A stretch of DNA of 64,000 bases from Sceloporus undulatus (lineage: Eukaryota > Chordata > Lepidosauria > Squamata > Phrynosomatidae). This document shows, piece after piece, positions 52,701 through 64,000 of this stretch. Within the stretch, counting starts at the first letter, position 1; each line of letters starts with the position of its first letter. The position numbers and the translations under genes are program-made. The stretch covers positions 120,305,273 through 120,369,272 of the forward strand of contig NC_056527.1 of NCBI RefSeq assembly GCF_019175285.1. Reading direction: 5' to 3'. The notes under the pieces were generated by a model that was not told the DNA's origin, made no database searches, and saw nothing but the letters and a program-made list of their open reading frames with translations.

Positions 52701-55700
52701 GGCCCCCTGGGGATTGGCACCTGCCCCTCCTTGGCACAGAGCTGGACTGCCTCTCAAGCCCTATGAGGAATGGTTGGGGAGATGGGTCTCTTTAGCCTGT
52801 AGAAAGGAAGAGTGGGGGCTTATATGAGAGCCATCTTCAAGTATCTAAAGGTCTGTCAGGTGGAAGATGGAGTGAGCTTGTTTTTCCACTGCCTCTGAGG
52901 GTGGCACCCAAAATGGTGGGTTTAAAGTAGAAGGAAACTGTTCACCTCCAGAAGGTGAGGACTCCCTTGAGAGATGTTGGACTCTCCTTCACTGAAGGTG
53001 TTTAAGCAGAGCTTGGTTGCCCTCTTCTCAGGGGTGCTTTCGCTGTGGGTTTCCTGAATCTGTGAGGGTGGAGTATATGGCCCTTGAGATCCCATTCAGT
53101 GGTACGTTTTTTCAGCCTGACCTCCTCTGCCTTTCAGAATCCCAGCACCATCTGTGCAAAGTTGGACCTCTGTCAGTCTGACCCATCGGGGGGCCAGGAG
53201 GATGCCTTTGACGTGCTGCTTCCGGAGATCAGAGGGCTCCTTCTGCCCCAGCAAGGCAAAGCTCTCTCGTTGCCCCACAGCCAGACCCAGGTAATGCTGC
53301 CTCCCTCTCCCTGGCACTCATGCTCTGTCCTGGAACATCGGGGGATCACTGATCACGCAGGAGCTGAGGCTGGGAGGGCCCTGGGCATAGAAAGCCCTTT
53401 TTCTGTATCTGCTGCAGAAGGACTGCAGTGGGCAAGTGCATGACGGAGACACAGAGCATCCTGGCCAGGAAGGGGCAGCGAGCAGGCAGCCAGCAAGGCC
53501 AACCAATGGACAAATGGGGAGGACAACAAGTGACAGATATTCTAGAAATTTAAGACCAGTGCCACTAAGGTGCAGCCCATATAGTTGATAGTCAGGAATC
53601 CTGGAAACGTACGTCTAAAACATCTGGACAAACAAAGTTTAAGAACCACTGAACTAGGGCTCTAAAGTAGTGAATTTGAAGCCCCCTTCCCCAAACTTCA
53701 AATCCCAGTATTCTGTAGGATGGAGGCAAAGTAGTTAAAATGAGATGAAACTGCTGGGCTCGGTCTGATATGTCTTCAGCGTCAACAGGACCAGACTCTT
53801 TGTGCTGACAGGGGTCTTTCTTCTTCTAGGGGAGCCCTGGGGAGGGGTGGCCGATCCCCCTTCCCATGTGCTGGCTGTGCAGGTCCTTTGTAGGAAGGCT
53901 CGAATCTCTCATCCCAAAGGTATAGTACATGTCAGTCCACTGTTAAGGCAGAGGGAAGTTTGGCTCCATGGAATCCTAGGCTCCCTTAAGCATTATTTGA
54001 GGGAGGGCTTGAGCACCTCCACTCCCTTGTCTTGGGTCCATGTCTGAACTGCTGGTTGCTGGGAAGAGACACAACAGGGGTGGCTCTAAAGGCTGCTGCC
54101 CCATGGGGTATCTTCAGTCCCATGCACCCTCAGTGCTCTGCTTCTTCTCTGGGCAAAGACAGATACATTCTGTAAGCAACAAAACACTGTGCATGAAAGA
54201 GGGCCAACCAAGCATCTATGCTCAGAAGGGCAGCTGTTTTCAGCCACCTTTGGAGCCCATCAAGCTCTTGTCCATGAAATACAGAGGACTGGCTACTAAC
54301 ATTGCCCACTGGGCTCTTGCTCTCTTCTTTTAGGCTACCATCGGCAAGGCTATGGGCCAGCTTTGCCGCATCATGCCTGTGGCCATTGGGGGAATGTGCC
54401 AGTGCCTAATGGAGAAATATACCGTGACCATTGTGGACATGATTGTGGCCAAGCTGGGGCCACAATTGCTCTGTGGGATGCTGCTCATGTGTGTCACAGA
54501 CGAAAACTGTGGCCCAGGTACATGCTGTAGCGTCAAGGCGGTCTTTCTAGGCTGCTTCTCCACAAGCCGTAGATGTGGGAAGTACTATTGTAACCTTCCC
54601 TTCCCCAAAATGTTATGCTCCTTCACTGCAGAAATCCCTCCGGCAGTTGCCCCGCTCTCTCTCGCAAGGGACAGATGCCAAGCCTGCCTCACCATCAGCG
54701 ACCAAGTGAAGGGGGCTATCCAGGCCAACAGCACCCAGGCTGAACTGGAAGGAGCCTTGCTTGCAGCCTGCAGCAGCACCTTCCTGGACTGGGAAGAGGT
54801 GAGCAAGTGGCCCACTTGGCCAGGGGTCCCTGCTTTACACTGCCACAGCTTTTGCCTCATCCTCTGATCCAAGGGCACAGTGAATTATATGTAGATGTCA
54901 GTGGTACAAATCCTGAGGCCCTTTGGAAGTTGTTGGACTGCACTTCCCAGCATCTCTCAGCATTGGCTATGTTGGCCAAGTCTGTTGGGGACTATAGTAC
55001 CCCATTTGGGATAGAGATACTGTGCTAGGAGAAGTTAATTGCTACTATGCTGTATGCCTAAATACCCTAAAGGCACAAGATCCTGTCTGGTCTCGGAAGC
55101 TAAGCAGGGTCAGCTCTGGTTAGCCCTTGGAGACCGCCAACAAACACCAAGAGCTGTAGGCAATGTTTCAGAGGAAGGAACTTGAAAAACCAATTCTGAG
55201 GATTCCTTGTCTGAGAAAACCCTATGAAAATGACAGGCAATTTGAAGCACACAAAAATGCTGCAGCTAGCATAATACTTAGGGTTTTCTAGAGCCACCAG
55301 CGTCCATCCATCTAGGCAGAGCAACAGTGGCATTCGATTGCTTTGTATGATGAGTGTACATGCGGGAAAGACCATGCCAAATTTCTGCTTGTTTATGATG
55401 CCACCTATACCAGCCACAGCAGTGGGATATTCTTATGGTCGATTTAGCAAACACTTTATCTGCAGAGGTGCCTCAAAGGGAAGGGAAGTTCATTTCTCTG
55501 ATGCTCAGTGCCAGATGAGGCTTCCTTCTCTCCCTACTCTTTTTCAGTGCAAAAGCTTCATCTATCAGCATCAACCCAACCTATTTACGCTGCTTCCAAA
55601 GCCATGGGATTCCCAGATGATCTGCCAGGTATGAAGACTTTGCTCTCAACAGACCGTAGCTTTCAAAGTTGCTCTCCTCAGCTGCAGGTCCAGCTCTTCA

Positions 55701-57197
55701 AATCTGTTCTTACTCGGAATGTAGAATTTGGGAAGTGTCTGTAACTTTTCAAAGTACAGTAAACTGGTCCTCAAGTGATTTCTTGAGAGGTAAGTGGTGA
55801 GAGAAGAACCACCGGGAGGACATGTGCATGATGTGCAACTTTCCATGGGTAGAACTGGCTATGGCTCAAGCCAGTGGGGTGAGCCACCGGGAACTCAGTT
55901 CTTCCTTGGCCTTGGTACTGCATACTTTGCCTAGGCCTGGCTGCTCCAATTTCCACATTCATTACTTATCCCCAGCAGACAGTCAGTTGGCAGAAGCAAA
56001 TTCCAACATGGGAAATTGTCAAATACACAGTATGTCTGATGATAGATAAAGCAGTCTGTGTAAAGGAAAATATGGAGTTGAATGATGCTTCTAGAACTTG
56101 AGCATTCATCTATTATGTAATTGTAGCTACAGAGGCAGAAAGGAAGGGGAATCCTTGGTCTTCTCGTTATTTTAACCACCTGAGAATCTCCTTCTTATGG
56201 AGACTCCAGGCTGATAGTCCTGCAGATGCTGGGCAGAATGGATCTGGTGTGAAGAGGCTGCAGAGTCTATAACACAAAGGGCATATACAAGGCCAGGGGT
56301 CAATCAGCACCTCTTTCTTCCTCCTTTGTCTTTGCCAACAGGAACTGGGTGCTTGTGCAGCCGAGAAACACTTTCCGGAAGCCGCAACCTGTGCCCAGGG
56401 CCCCATGTTCTGGTGCTCCAGCTTGAGGGCTGCTGAACAATGCAAGGTGAGAGCACTTGACTTCTCCTCATCGGCCCCTCTTCCTTCACAGGCAGGGAGG
56501 CACAGCTTTGCAAATTCCATTCTCACAAGCAAGAATTCATCATTTTATCATTCTTCTCCTCATTGCAAGAAAGTTATTTAAAACTGCAATTTCCCAAGGC
56601 TATTCACAATTCAGGACTTATTATATGCATAAATGAGCATGGTTTTAATCCACAGAAAACAGCATTTTCGCCACAGAATATTGTCTGTTTTTCACATAAA
56701 GCACCCCATGTGCATTTTTCATGCTGAGCAAGTCCCAAGCAGCAATGATTCTCACCCATCTAGGATTCACACCAAAGGTTCCCAACACTTTGAGAGAACC
56801 AGACATTTCTAGTTGTGAAGAGAGACTGCTGTGTTCTCTTTTAGCATAAAAAGGGAGGAGGGGGAGGAATCTGGCAGCACCTCTAAAACTGATTTATTTT
56901 AGCAGGAGCTTCTGTGGGTTTCAATCCACTTCTTCAGATGCATTGATGGAACTATAGGAAGTAAGTGGATAAAAGAAATGGGTTGAAATCCATGCTAAAC
57001 TAAACCAGTTAAAGGTGCTGCTAGATTCCACACTGACCTTTCTTTTAATACGAAGGTTTTCAGGCACTTAGAGCAATCTCATTTTATAGTAGATCTTAAG
57101 AGGTATGTGCCTTACCCTTGGCATCTGTAGCCTAATTTTCCCCCTGTTCTTCTCCTTTCAGGCAGTGCAGTACTGCCAGGCTCATGTGTGGCTGTAG
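49722..57197 (+). CDS. SFTPB: Pulmonary surfactant protein B precursor, 11 exons
   Basis: Saposin-family proprotein made by alveolar type II cells; mature SP-B spreads surfactant phospholipid. Exons: 49722-49767, 51401-51534, 52224-52295, 52407-52532, 53138-53290, 53830-53919, 54334-54517, 54632-54798, 55548-55628, 56342-56446, 57162-57197; 397 aa (human 381). Signal peptide about residues 1-16. Saposin-A domain in exon 2, saposin-B 1 in exons 3-5. Mature SP-B starts near residue 184 with WPIPLPMCWLCR and keeps seven cysteines at human spacing (8, 11, 35, 46, 48, 71, 77). Saposin-B 3 with sequon NST lies in exons 8-10, then a carboxy-terminal saposin-A domain (about 360-397) not present in human. 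The intron after exon 4 has a GC donor. The amino-terminal sequon position reads NPS and is therefore not a sequon. Confidence 0.96.
49905..50070 (-). mobile_element. Old ACA-type SINE fragment in SFTPB intron 1
   Basis: 'gcttatggcaagcctcccca', 'aaagtcacccaggggtttct' and 'tctcctggagtcctagcc' follow the reverse SINE body with many changes. Confidence 0.55.
52527..52540 (+). other. SFTPB: Non-canonical GC donor of SFTPB intron 4
   Basis: Exon 4 ends GGACAGATG and the intron starts GCAAGT at 52533. The next exon begins at 53138 after a normal CTTTCAG. Phase 0 on both sides gives LEGQMNPSTIC, matching the family. No GT placement keeps the frame, so this is a GC-AG intron with the extended match usual for that class. 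Confidence 0.8.
52765..53100 (+). mobile_element. CR1 LINE 3' fragment in SFTPB intron 4
   Basis: 'gatgggtctctttagcctgt', 'catcttcaagtatctaaagg' and 'gaggactcccttgagagatg' run through the CR1 3' end to 'atatggcccttgagatccca'. Forward orientation, strongly diverged. Confidence 0.8.
55065..55265 (+). mobile_element. 5S-rRNA-derived SINE in SFTPB intron 8
   Basis: 'gatcctgtctggtctcggaa' and 'gctaagcagggtcagctctg' with 'ggttagcccttgga' and 'gaccgcc' keep the 5S internal promoter closely. The 3' part 'ctgaggattccttgtctgag' and tail 'tgaagcacacaaaaa' match copies 3-4 at 26885-27285. Confidence 0.9.
56865..57048. mobile_element. Foldback MITE in SFTPB intron 10
   Basis: The left arm 'aatctggcagcacctctaaa' with 'actgatttattttagcagga' and 'gggtttcaatccacttcttc' is answered by 'gggttgaaatccatgctaaa' and 'aaaggtgctgctagattcc'. 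A palindromic non-autonomous DNA element; family not named with certainty. It ends about 115 bp before the last coding exon. Confidence 0.8.
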
Positions 57198-57338
57198 CCA
57201 AAAATGAAAATGAAGATCTAGCTGCCTTCAGCGAGAGACCTGCTCCTCTTTCCCCCACTTACTTGGATTCTTCCTGCTAACTGACCAATGGAAGAGGGAA
57301 GGAGACAAAAGGGACAGGAGGTTCTCACTTTCTCAACT

Positions 57339-57344
57339 ATTAAA
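57339..57344 (+). terminator. SFTPB: Candidate poly(A) signal of SFTPB
   Basis: ATTAAA, 142 bases after the stop codon at 57195-57197, giving a short 3' UTR of about 165 nt. Confidence 0.55.
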
Positions 57345-57359
57345 ATCAATCATCAAATG

Positions 57360-57900
57360 ATGCTGCACTGAATCTTTTCCTTGTATGTGGTATATCACAG
57401 AATATGTGGAAAGAAAGGCCAGGACCAGACAGTACACTGGGTTTGTTTTGCTTCCCTCCCCAACCCCAAAAGACAAGACATTCAGCATCTCCTCACTGTG
57501 TCAGTTTCATGAATGATGCAAGTTAGGGGTATTAAAGAAACAAATCCAAGAGGAATTCTAATCAAACAAAAGGCCAACCTGGGCCTAAACATGAATGCAA
57601 AAGATGGGGAAACTCATCCGGCGTACCAAAGAGCAAGTGGGCAGGGATGCCAAGCTGAGGAAGGTCATCAAGAGAGCAAGTAGGTTTGCGTATCACATTT
57701 TCAGCCTTCTCTCATTAATACTATTTAGGCAGGGAACACTTAACTTCTGAGTGGTTAGTACAGTCAAGCAAATTAGAACTTTATATGAAAACAGTACCCA
57801 AATTCAGTTGAACTTTCTACCTCTACAAGTGACAAACTATGATGAATGCATACTTGTGGTTTGGGAGAGGGGCAGAGAGCGGTAAGACAACATTAGAAAA
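57360..57900. other. SFTPB-USP39 intergenic DNA
   Basis: Between the inferred SFTPB and USP39 ends nothing was recognised with confidence. 57560-57720 has a more GC-rich, possibly repeat-derived patch ('caaagagcaagtgggcaggg') that I cannot assign. Confidence 0.4.
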
Positions 57901-57916
57901 CCAAAAATACACATCC

Positions 57917-57922
57917 TTTAAT
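57917..57922 (-). terminator. USP39: Candidate poly(A) signal of USP39
   Basis: TTTAAT on + is ATTAAA on the gene strand, 406 bases after the stop codon at 58328. Confidence 0.4.
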
Positions 57923-58327
57923 GCGCAGAAACATGAGAGGAGAAATATCCAACAAAACATGTGGGAGGAGACCACCAGACCCTCCTCCAATTCTCTCTTC
58001 CCCATGGAGGTTTCTTGAATAGACTTCTTTCACAAGTGGAGCTCAGCTGTGCTCCCAAAAAGTCTCCTGGTTGCTGCCTTCTTGTTGGCACTTCTCTAAC
58101 TGGCACCCTGCCAAGACTAAAGGGCTACCAAGAAGTTGCCTTTTACCCACAGCATAGCAGAAGGCACAGGACCAGCAACAGAGGATGTATGCTCCAAAAA
58201 GGGTACCAGCTTCACTGAACAGCACCAGACAGATGCCCGTCTACAATCCTCACCTTGCAGCAGAGGTGGTTGGTGCCCTTGTGGCCATCTTGCCTCCCTT
58301 AACCATCAGAGGCTCCCGCTTTCACCT

Positions 58328-61300
58328 TTAAGCCCCTTGTTGGTTGGTCTCTTCCTTGGTATCTCGTCTTTTCCAGATCTACAGAAACAAGACAAGTCCC
58401 CCCCCCCCACTCACATTAGCAGCGAATACAGGCTGCCAAGTTTACCCCTGATGTTTATACAACCACACTAAGGCTATAGAATTACCAAAATAAATTCTTC
58501 AATTACCCACTGACAAACTCTAGCACTCACCTGAATGTAAGCCTCTGAAAGTGTGATCATTTGGGGGAGGATGTCCGTCACTTGCAAATCTTGCAGCTCG
58601 TACCACTTGCCTGTGCCCTGCCAGAGCCACAACAGAGAAGGAAAGCAACATCAGGGGAAAGTAGAACAAGGAGGACAACAGGGCGCAAGCAGTTAAGTCT
58701 AGCTAGGATATGGATCCAGGCCAAGATGTGCAACACCTGAAGACTCATGTTCAGAGAAGCAGCCAAGGGCCACCGAGGCCCCCAGAAGCATCAGGAGGTG
58801 AATTGCTTCAGAAAGGAGACCGTGTGCACTACAGGAAGATGTAACGAAGGAAAAATGCACACTTCCTGGGAGTCAAGAATGTGAAACACCATGAAGGCCC
58901 TTCCCCATCACAGCAGGCAGCAACAGCCATCTCCAAGATGATGCTGCTGCTATCCAATGGAGAACTCACATGGTGCAAGACATGAATCCTGTAGGCCCCT
59001 TCAGCTGGCTTCCCATCATGCACGATGTTTGCGATGAGGTCGTAGGTGGTGTTCTTATGCACAGCCTGCACTTCCTCAGAAAGATACTCCCGGAGATCCA
59101 CATTCCTAAAATGGAAAAGAGAGCAGTTCAGAGGCTCCAGGCCCAGGGCCACCCAGAGCCTCCCTCCCTAAGATTATGGGGTCCAAATAGTCTGCTGGCC
59201 AGTGCTAAGCATCCATCCAGCCCAAAATGGTTGGCACAAAGATCCTCTTCCTGCTGAGCTGATGGAGGTAGCAGTCTGGGCTATTGTTTGTACCGCCTAC
59301 AAAAGTTCCATGAGAGACACCAATTGCAGCGGGGAGGGGGGGCTGTGATGATGGCAACTCCACATTTTGTTTAGCCAAAAAGCCAGGCCAAAACGTGGGA
59401 ATCCGTGCCAAAATCAATCACTACTTCGAGGACCACCATTTTGTTTGAGGTGGCTTGTGTCTCTGTGATGGCAACGAGCAATACTTACGTGATGGGGAAA
59501 TTGACAATGGTGGGGTTTTTCTCTACAAAGAAATTGTTCTTGGTAAACCTCTTGATGCAGAAGATGAGGTATGGAGGCAACTTGGTGAGCTGAAAGCGCT
59601 TGAGGAAATTCTCTTTGTAGGTTTTATATTCCTGTAGGAAAAGAAAGCAGCATTTGGAGATATAATTTCATCCCTGGAAATCTGAGCCAAATAATGCAGG
59701 ACTATCACCTAGCATGACAAATCTGCATCCCAAGATTGATACCGCCATTCTTTATGCAATGGCCCTTTGGTGCCAAATCTCAATCTTCACAATGAGAAAC
59801 AAACTAGGCATTAGGGAATGAAGTTTTCCTTTTCTTTTTTACTAGGAGAGCAGGCAGTTGGGAGTCATCACGACACAACTTTCCGTAACAATTGTGGCTC
59901 CTAGAGACCATCCCTCTGCAAGCTGTTTGGGGAGATGAAGAAAACCAGCAGAGGACCCAGAGGAAAAAAGACTGCCTACCTTCTCTGTGATCCCATTGAA
60001 CTTGGCCAGGATGTTGAAAAGCGGAACCTGGGGGATGATGAGCTGCTCCTTCTCATCCTTGTACAGAGGGGCGGTGGGGAGGTCCAGGGTGAGGTACATA
60101 AAGGTGGATTCCACCATCTTTTCTTGGTACTCATCATTTTGGAGCAGCTGCTCCTTTTCCTCAGCTGGCTGAAAGAGAGTAACAAAGCAGAACCATCAAC
60201 AAAGAAGAAGGGACCCTCCGAAGGAAAACAGCTGGCCCTGCCTTGGGGTTGAGGGGGCAGGCATGCAGATGGACAGGTCTTAACAAAAGCACTCCCATGT
60301 GAAAAGATTCCAGAAGGAAAGGTTGCAGCCAAGCACATAAAACATTGAAGGCTCTGTGGATGTCTGATATCGCCACTGATAATAAACTTTTTAATAAAAA
60401 CCTCGATAGAACAGGTAATTCAAATAGGTATTTGTTAGGAAGCCAAAGTTTTATACTAGGTACAGCTGACACTAATGTCCTCCCACCCTTGAAGATCCCC
60501 CCCATGCCATGTCTTTTCTAAGTAGGGAGGCAGCCCCACCATATGCCTACCAGATCGGGGTGTGGCAATTTCTTGGTGAATATCCGCATGGAGCCCTGGA
60601 AAACATCGGTCACGATGGCTGCAAACACACACAGAAGAAACAAACAAACAAATAAACAAAAAACAGTAACTTTCATTGCTCTCCCTTTCTGTATTCTCAT
60701 TTTAATCACCTCTTTCCTATCTCAAAAAATAATACTTCTGTATGGCAAACAGTAATAAATGAAGAAGGAATAAAACTACAAACTACATAAGATGGCAGCT
60801 GCTCAGGCCTACATGTTTTTGACTGAGTTAAGAGGAGCCACATGAGGGACTCCGTCTTTCCTCACAAACTCACATGGGCATCAAATAGCCCACTGAGGCC
60901 CTTCAGAATGTCTCTGGGCCCTTGGCAGTGAAGACGGGGCATGGCTTCCTCTCTTGTGACACTCTGCCTTGGAAGCCCTCCTCGGGGAAGCTCACCTGCG
61001 CTGTCCATTTGTCTGTTCAGCACTTGGCAAAGACTTACAAAATATTTAAAAGAAAACCCTGGTGGTTTCTAAACACTCATCTTTCGTGACCTTATTTTAT
61101 CTACTTTTACTGAGCCTGTACAACTTCCAGCATTTTGCAGTATGCTTTGGGAGGCTGTATACCCCAAAAGCTGCATATAAAATACTCCGGAACCACTACT
61201 ATTTCTCACTTACTCTTTTTCTTCTTCTTTGTCCCCCCAAGGGCAGAGTGCAGGGCGTTCAAGAACCAGGAAAGGAAATCCACCCCATCACCTGCAAAGA

Positions 61301-63977
61301 GTGAGAAGTCATGAAAGGATGAGGCAACCTCTGAAGAACTTTGTTTACCACTACAAGAGAAGCTGCAGCTGGTAAAAGCAGCTAGTATAACATTCCCCTG
61401 TCTTCTAAGAGATCAGCACAAGCTACCAGATGACTGCTTTCACCCATCTTCTTCCTTCTCCTCCATCCTAAGCTCTTGCCCTTGCCTCACCTTGCTTGGT
61501 GATCTGGAAGTTCTTCTTGCTGCACAGAACCACAGCCTGAAGCATTTCGTGGGGAGAGACGTGAGCTTTGAAATTTCGGGGATTCCACAGCTTCCTCATG
61601 AGCTCCCCAAACCGCTGAACCAGGAGGAACATGATGTCCCCCGGCGGGCGCTTAATGTTTTTGTAGTTCTCCTCCTCCAGAAAATAATTCCGCAGGGGTG
61701 GGACATTGGAGAGTGCCTAGGCACACAGATAGCAGGGATGAATGGCAAAGCATGTGTTTCAATATATCGCCTCCCCTCCCCACTTTTCAACTGAAAAGGA
61801 AAATACACAGCATAACAGACTGAATTTAATCAAGATGAAATCAATACAGATGGGCCCCACCCACCACATCCAACTCAGTAACGGCACAATTTCTCAAGGG
61901 CTTATTAAGAGCTGCTCCAAGGCTCTGGGAAGTGATACGGTTGCCTCACTCCCTGTTGATTCCTGCCACCTGCTTAAAGCAACTGTGAGAACATGCGCAA
62001 GTTACCATTCCAGCCAGCTCAATTTTTGCTCCTCTCCATTGCAAAAACATTACAGTACCTGAAGAATTGCATTTGCGTAGTCATTGGCTTTTATGTTGTT
62101 CAGTCCCACAATGCCTGGCAGGTACGTGGTGCCATCATAGGCCCGAGACAGTTTGGCCTGCTTGTCCAAATTAGCAATGTGCTGTTTGGTGAAGGTGGGC
62201 TTCAGAACATACTGGAGGAGAGGTGTGGGTGGGAAAGAAAGACCAAAGAGAAAGTAAGCAGGAGAGGCTCTGCCTGCTGCTGACATCTCAAGCCTAACTT
62301 CCAACATCTGAGGAATCAGAACCTCAGCTCAGGACTGGTTGCATGGTCTGGAGGAGCAACCTAATCCTTTGCGAGGGACAAATATGAATAGCACCCAAAC
62401 CTTTTGGACTGTCAACAAAACAGTATCAAATAATTCCAAGCATAATCTTGAGGTCTGTAAGCTTCAGTTTATAAACACATAACAGCATCACCATCACTCT
62501 ATTTAATGGTTAGAAGTGCCGGTGATTCAGAAACAACATGGGACACTATATTGATTTCCATATATTAGAGGACCTCCCTCTCATTATGCAGCAGCACAAG
62601 ACAAATATTTCTAGATTAAAAAGAATTTCATGTGGCAAAACAGCCCTATGAGTTTAGAAGATCTACAGATGGGGTGGGCAGACAGACACAGAACAGGGAC
62701 CCAACCGCTCCATTTTCTAGCAACCTCCTCCTCCTCCTATGGTTTCAAAACCAGAAGCAATCAGGCTTTCAGGTCTGTAAGCAAAACAAATTTATCTTGT
62801 AAATATGGTTTCCACCGACACTATAGAAAATGCTTCTGAAATGCGGAAGGGGAGGAAGCAACCAGAAGCAGCCCAGGGAACCTGATTAAAAGAAGCACTA
62901 GGTCCACCTCCTCACTGCCCCTCAGAGAAACAGTGCAGGCAGCACGCCTACTGCGCTCTCAGAGCACCAACCCCAAACCCTTCAGCAGGAAAGCCACATA
63001 CAGTGATATCCTCCAGGGAAGAGTCGATGATTTCATAGTTGTCTGGCAGGCAGTAAAACTTCAGGGTGTGAAGGTTGAGGAAGACATGGTGGCTGAACTG
63101 GACACTGTGAATGTAGGCATGGGATTTCAAGCCCCGACCTGTAAAATGGAAATGGGAAGAGATAACACAACAAAGTGTGACGAAGAGGACACAGGAGGCC
63201 AGCTCTGTTCGTGAGACTTCTGAGGTCAAATACATAAGTAAAACAAAGCAGGCTCACCCTGGAAATACTTCCCGCAGACCAAACAGGCGTAGACATTGAT
63301 GTGAGAAAGCGAGATAGAACACAGCTTTTCGAAGTCAAAGTCCAGAACGCTCCTAGAGAGGGAAACCCTCATCACATTACTGCCATACTAGGGCCAAACC
63401 CCAGAATTCAACACGATTCAACATCATTTGAGAGCAGAAGTGAGTATTGTCTACATTACACTATACACAGATAAGGGAAGAGACCGAATAAATGGAGTGC
63501 CTTCCTGATGCTAGTAGTGACCCCATAGATGTGTGGATCCAGCACATGTGAACTATTGCCGCATCTCAGTCTAAACCTCAAAGATCGTCAGCCTTCTATG
63601 CTGCATGCTGAAATGCTCACTAAAATTCGGGTGTATTGAGTTAAACATAACATGCTGCACACCATTTAAAAGGTGAACTGAGCTACAATCCGATACAGAA
63701 ATAGTGTTCATATTTAAATTACTCCGGCTAGTTTTTTGGTTCCTTACGGCTTCAACATCTACAAACTTGACATCTGAACAAAATAGGCCATCCAGTTGCA
63801 CATTGCTGCTAGCCACTTGCTTTTTCAGTCTTTGCGTGAGCCCATTTTTCTATAAGGCTTCTCTTGACTGTTCCCTGCCAGACGCTGCCTTTTGTCCTGA
63901 TACTGACTTGTTTATTGTGTCCAGGTACGGACAATGCCTGCTGCGTCGGTCCTCCGGGTCAAAGCGGCCGTACTTGA
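58328..63977 (-). CDS. USP39: USP39 / Sad1 spliceosomal factor, 3' twelve exons (partial)
   Basis: U4/U6.U5 tri-snRNP component needed for spliceosome assembly. Exons in gene order: 63908-63977, 63258-63352, 63002-63138, 62059-62211, 61491-61716, 61214-61291, 60551-60618, 59980-60168, 59489-59631, 58970-59105, 58531-58617, 58328-58378. All junctions agree in phase and give 476 residues; the amino-terminal Arg/Ser-rich part lies beyond the window (human 565 aa). The UBP zinc finger (CPYLDTINK, ACLVCGKYFQGRGLKSHAYI) is followed by the USP fold. At the active-site position the protein reads NNIKANDYANAILQ, with aspartate where active enzymes have the catalytic cysteine, as known for USP39. It ends KEETNQQGA. 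SFTPB and USP39 are also neighbours in human 2p11. Confidence 0.96.
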
Positions 63978-64000
63978 CTGAAAGAGAGGGAGAGAGCAAA

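Noticed and set aside
55065-55140. A 5S rRNA gene
   Set aside because: Only the internal promoter part is 5S-like; the 5' third is missing and a SINE body and tail follow.
49722-57197. Prosaposin (PSAP) or PSAPL1 instead of SFTPB
   Set aside because: Two saposin-A ends recall prosaposin, but only three saposin-B domains exist, the middle one begins with the SP-B signature PIPLPMCWLC, and USP39 is the neighbour as for human SFTPB.
57560-57720. A processed pseudogene or gene fragment between SFTPB and USP39
   Set aside because: A short more GC-rich patch with no recognisable protein match and no poly(A) or splice evidence; left unassigned.

Overview
The window is nuclear DNA from a squamate reptile, probably an iguanian lizard. 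The coding parts are intron-containing vertebrate genes with GT-AG splice sites. The background is rich in CR1 LINE fragments, tRNA-derived SINEs ending in ACA-rich tails and 5S-rRNA-derived SINEs, a mix typical of lizards. The species cannot be fixed from the sequence alone. I see no retroviral or LTR fossil, CRISPR array, rRNA gene or functional tRNA gene.

Seven protein-coding genes fill the window. Left to right: DMTN (dematin, +, 2272-13070, long 3' UTR to about 15.94 kb); NDUFA10 (complex I subunit, -, 16683-25878); FHIP2B (FAM160B2, +, 26158-35093); NUDT18 (-, 37123-38512); REEP4 (-, 40425-46695); SFTPB (surfactant protein B, +, 49722-57197); USP39 (-, 58328-63977, its 5' part beyond the window). 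I assembled each reading frame exon by exon; the six complete genes keep phase across every junction and end at sizes close to the human proteins (403, 354, 729, 349, 257 and 397 aa).

NDUFA10 and FHIP2B are head to head over a 279-bp GC-rich promoter with a palindromic CRE. DMTN/NDUFA10, FHIP2B/NUDT18 and SFTPB/USP39 are tail to tail, and the FHIP2B and NUDT18 transcripts may overlap. Intergenic DNA holds repeats: a nearly whole 0.9-kb CR1 3' end (47.77-48.66 kb), a cluster of 5S-SINEs in FHIP2B intron 2, foldback MITEs, and a 255-bp mariner-like MITE with TA target duplications.

No new enzymatic system was found. The most interesting points are the gene order and several gene details. DMTN-FHIP2B-NUDT18-REEP4 is the human 8p21 block, but HR is absent between NUDT18 and REEP4, NDUFA10 (human 2q37) sits between DMTN and FHIP2B, and SFTPB-USP39 (human 2p11) directly follows REEP4 where human has LGI3-SFTPC. 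Dematin lacks the C-terminal PKA serine and uses an 8-nt microexon followed by an exon whose acceptor is a (TG)n tract. SFTPB keeps a C-terminal saposin-A domain and has a GC-AG intron. The DMTN 3' UTR carries two adjacent strong hairpins.
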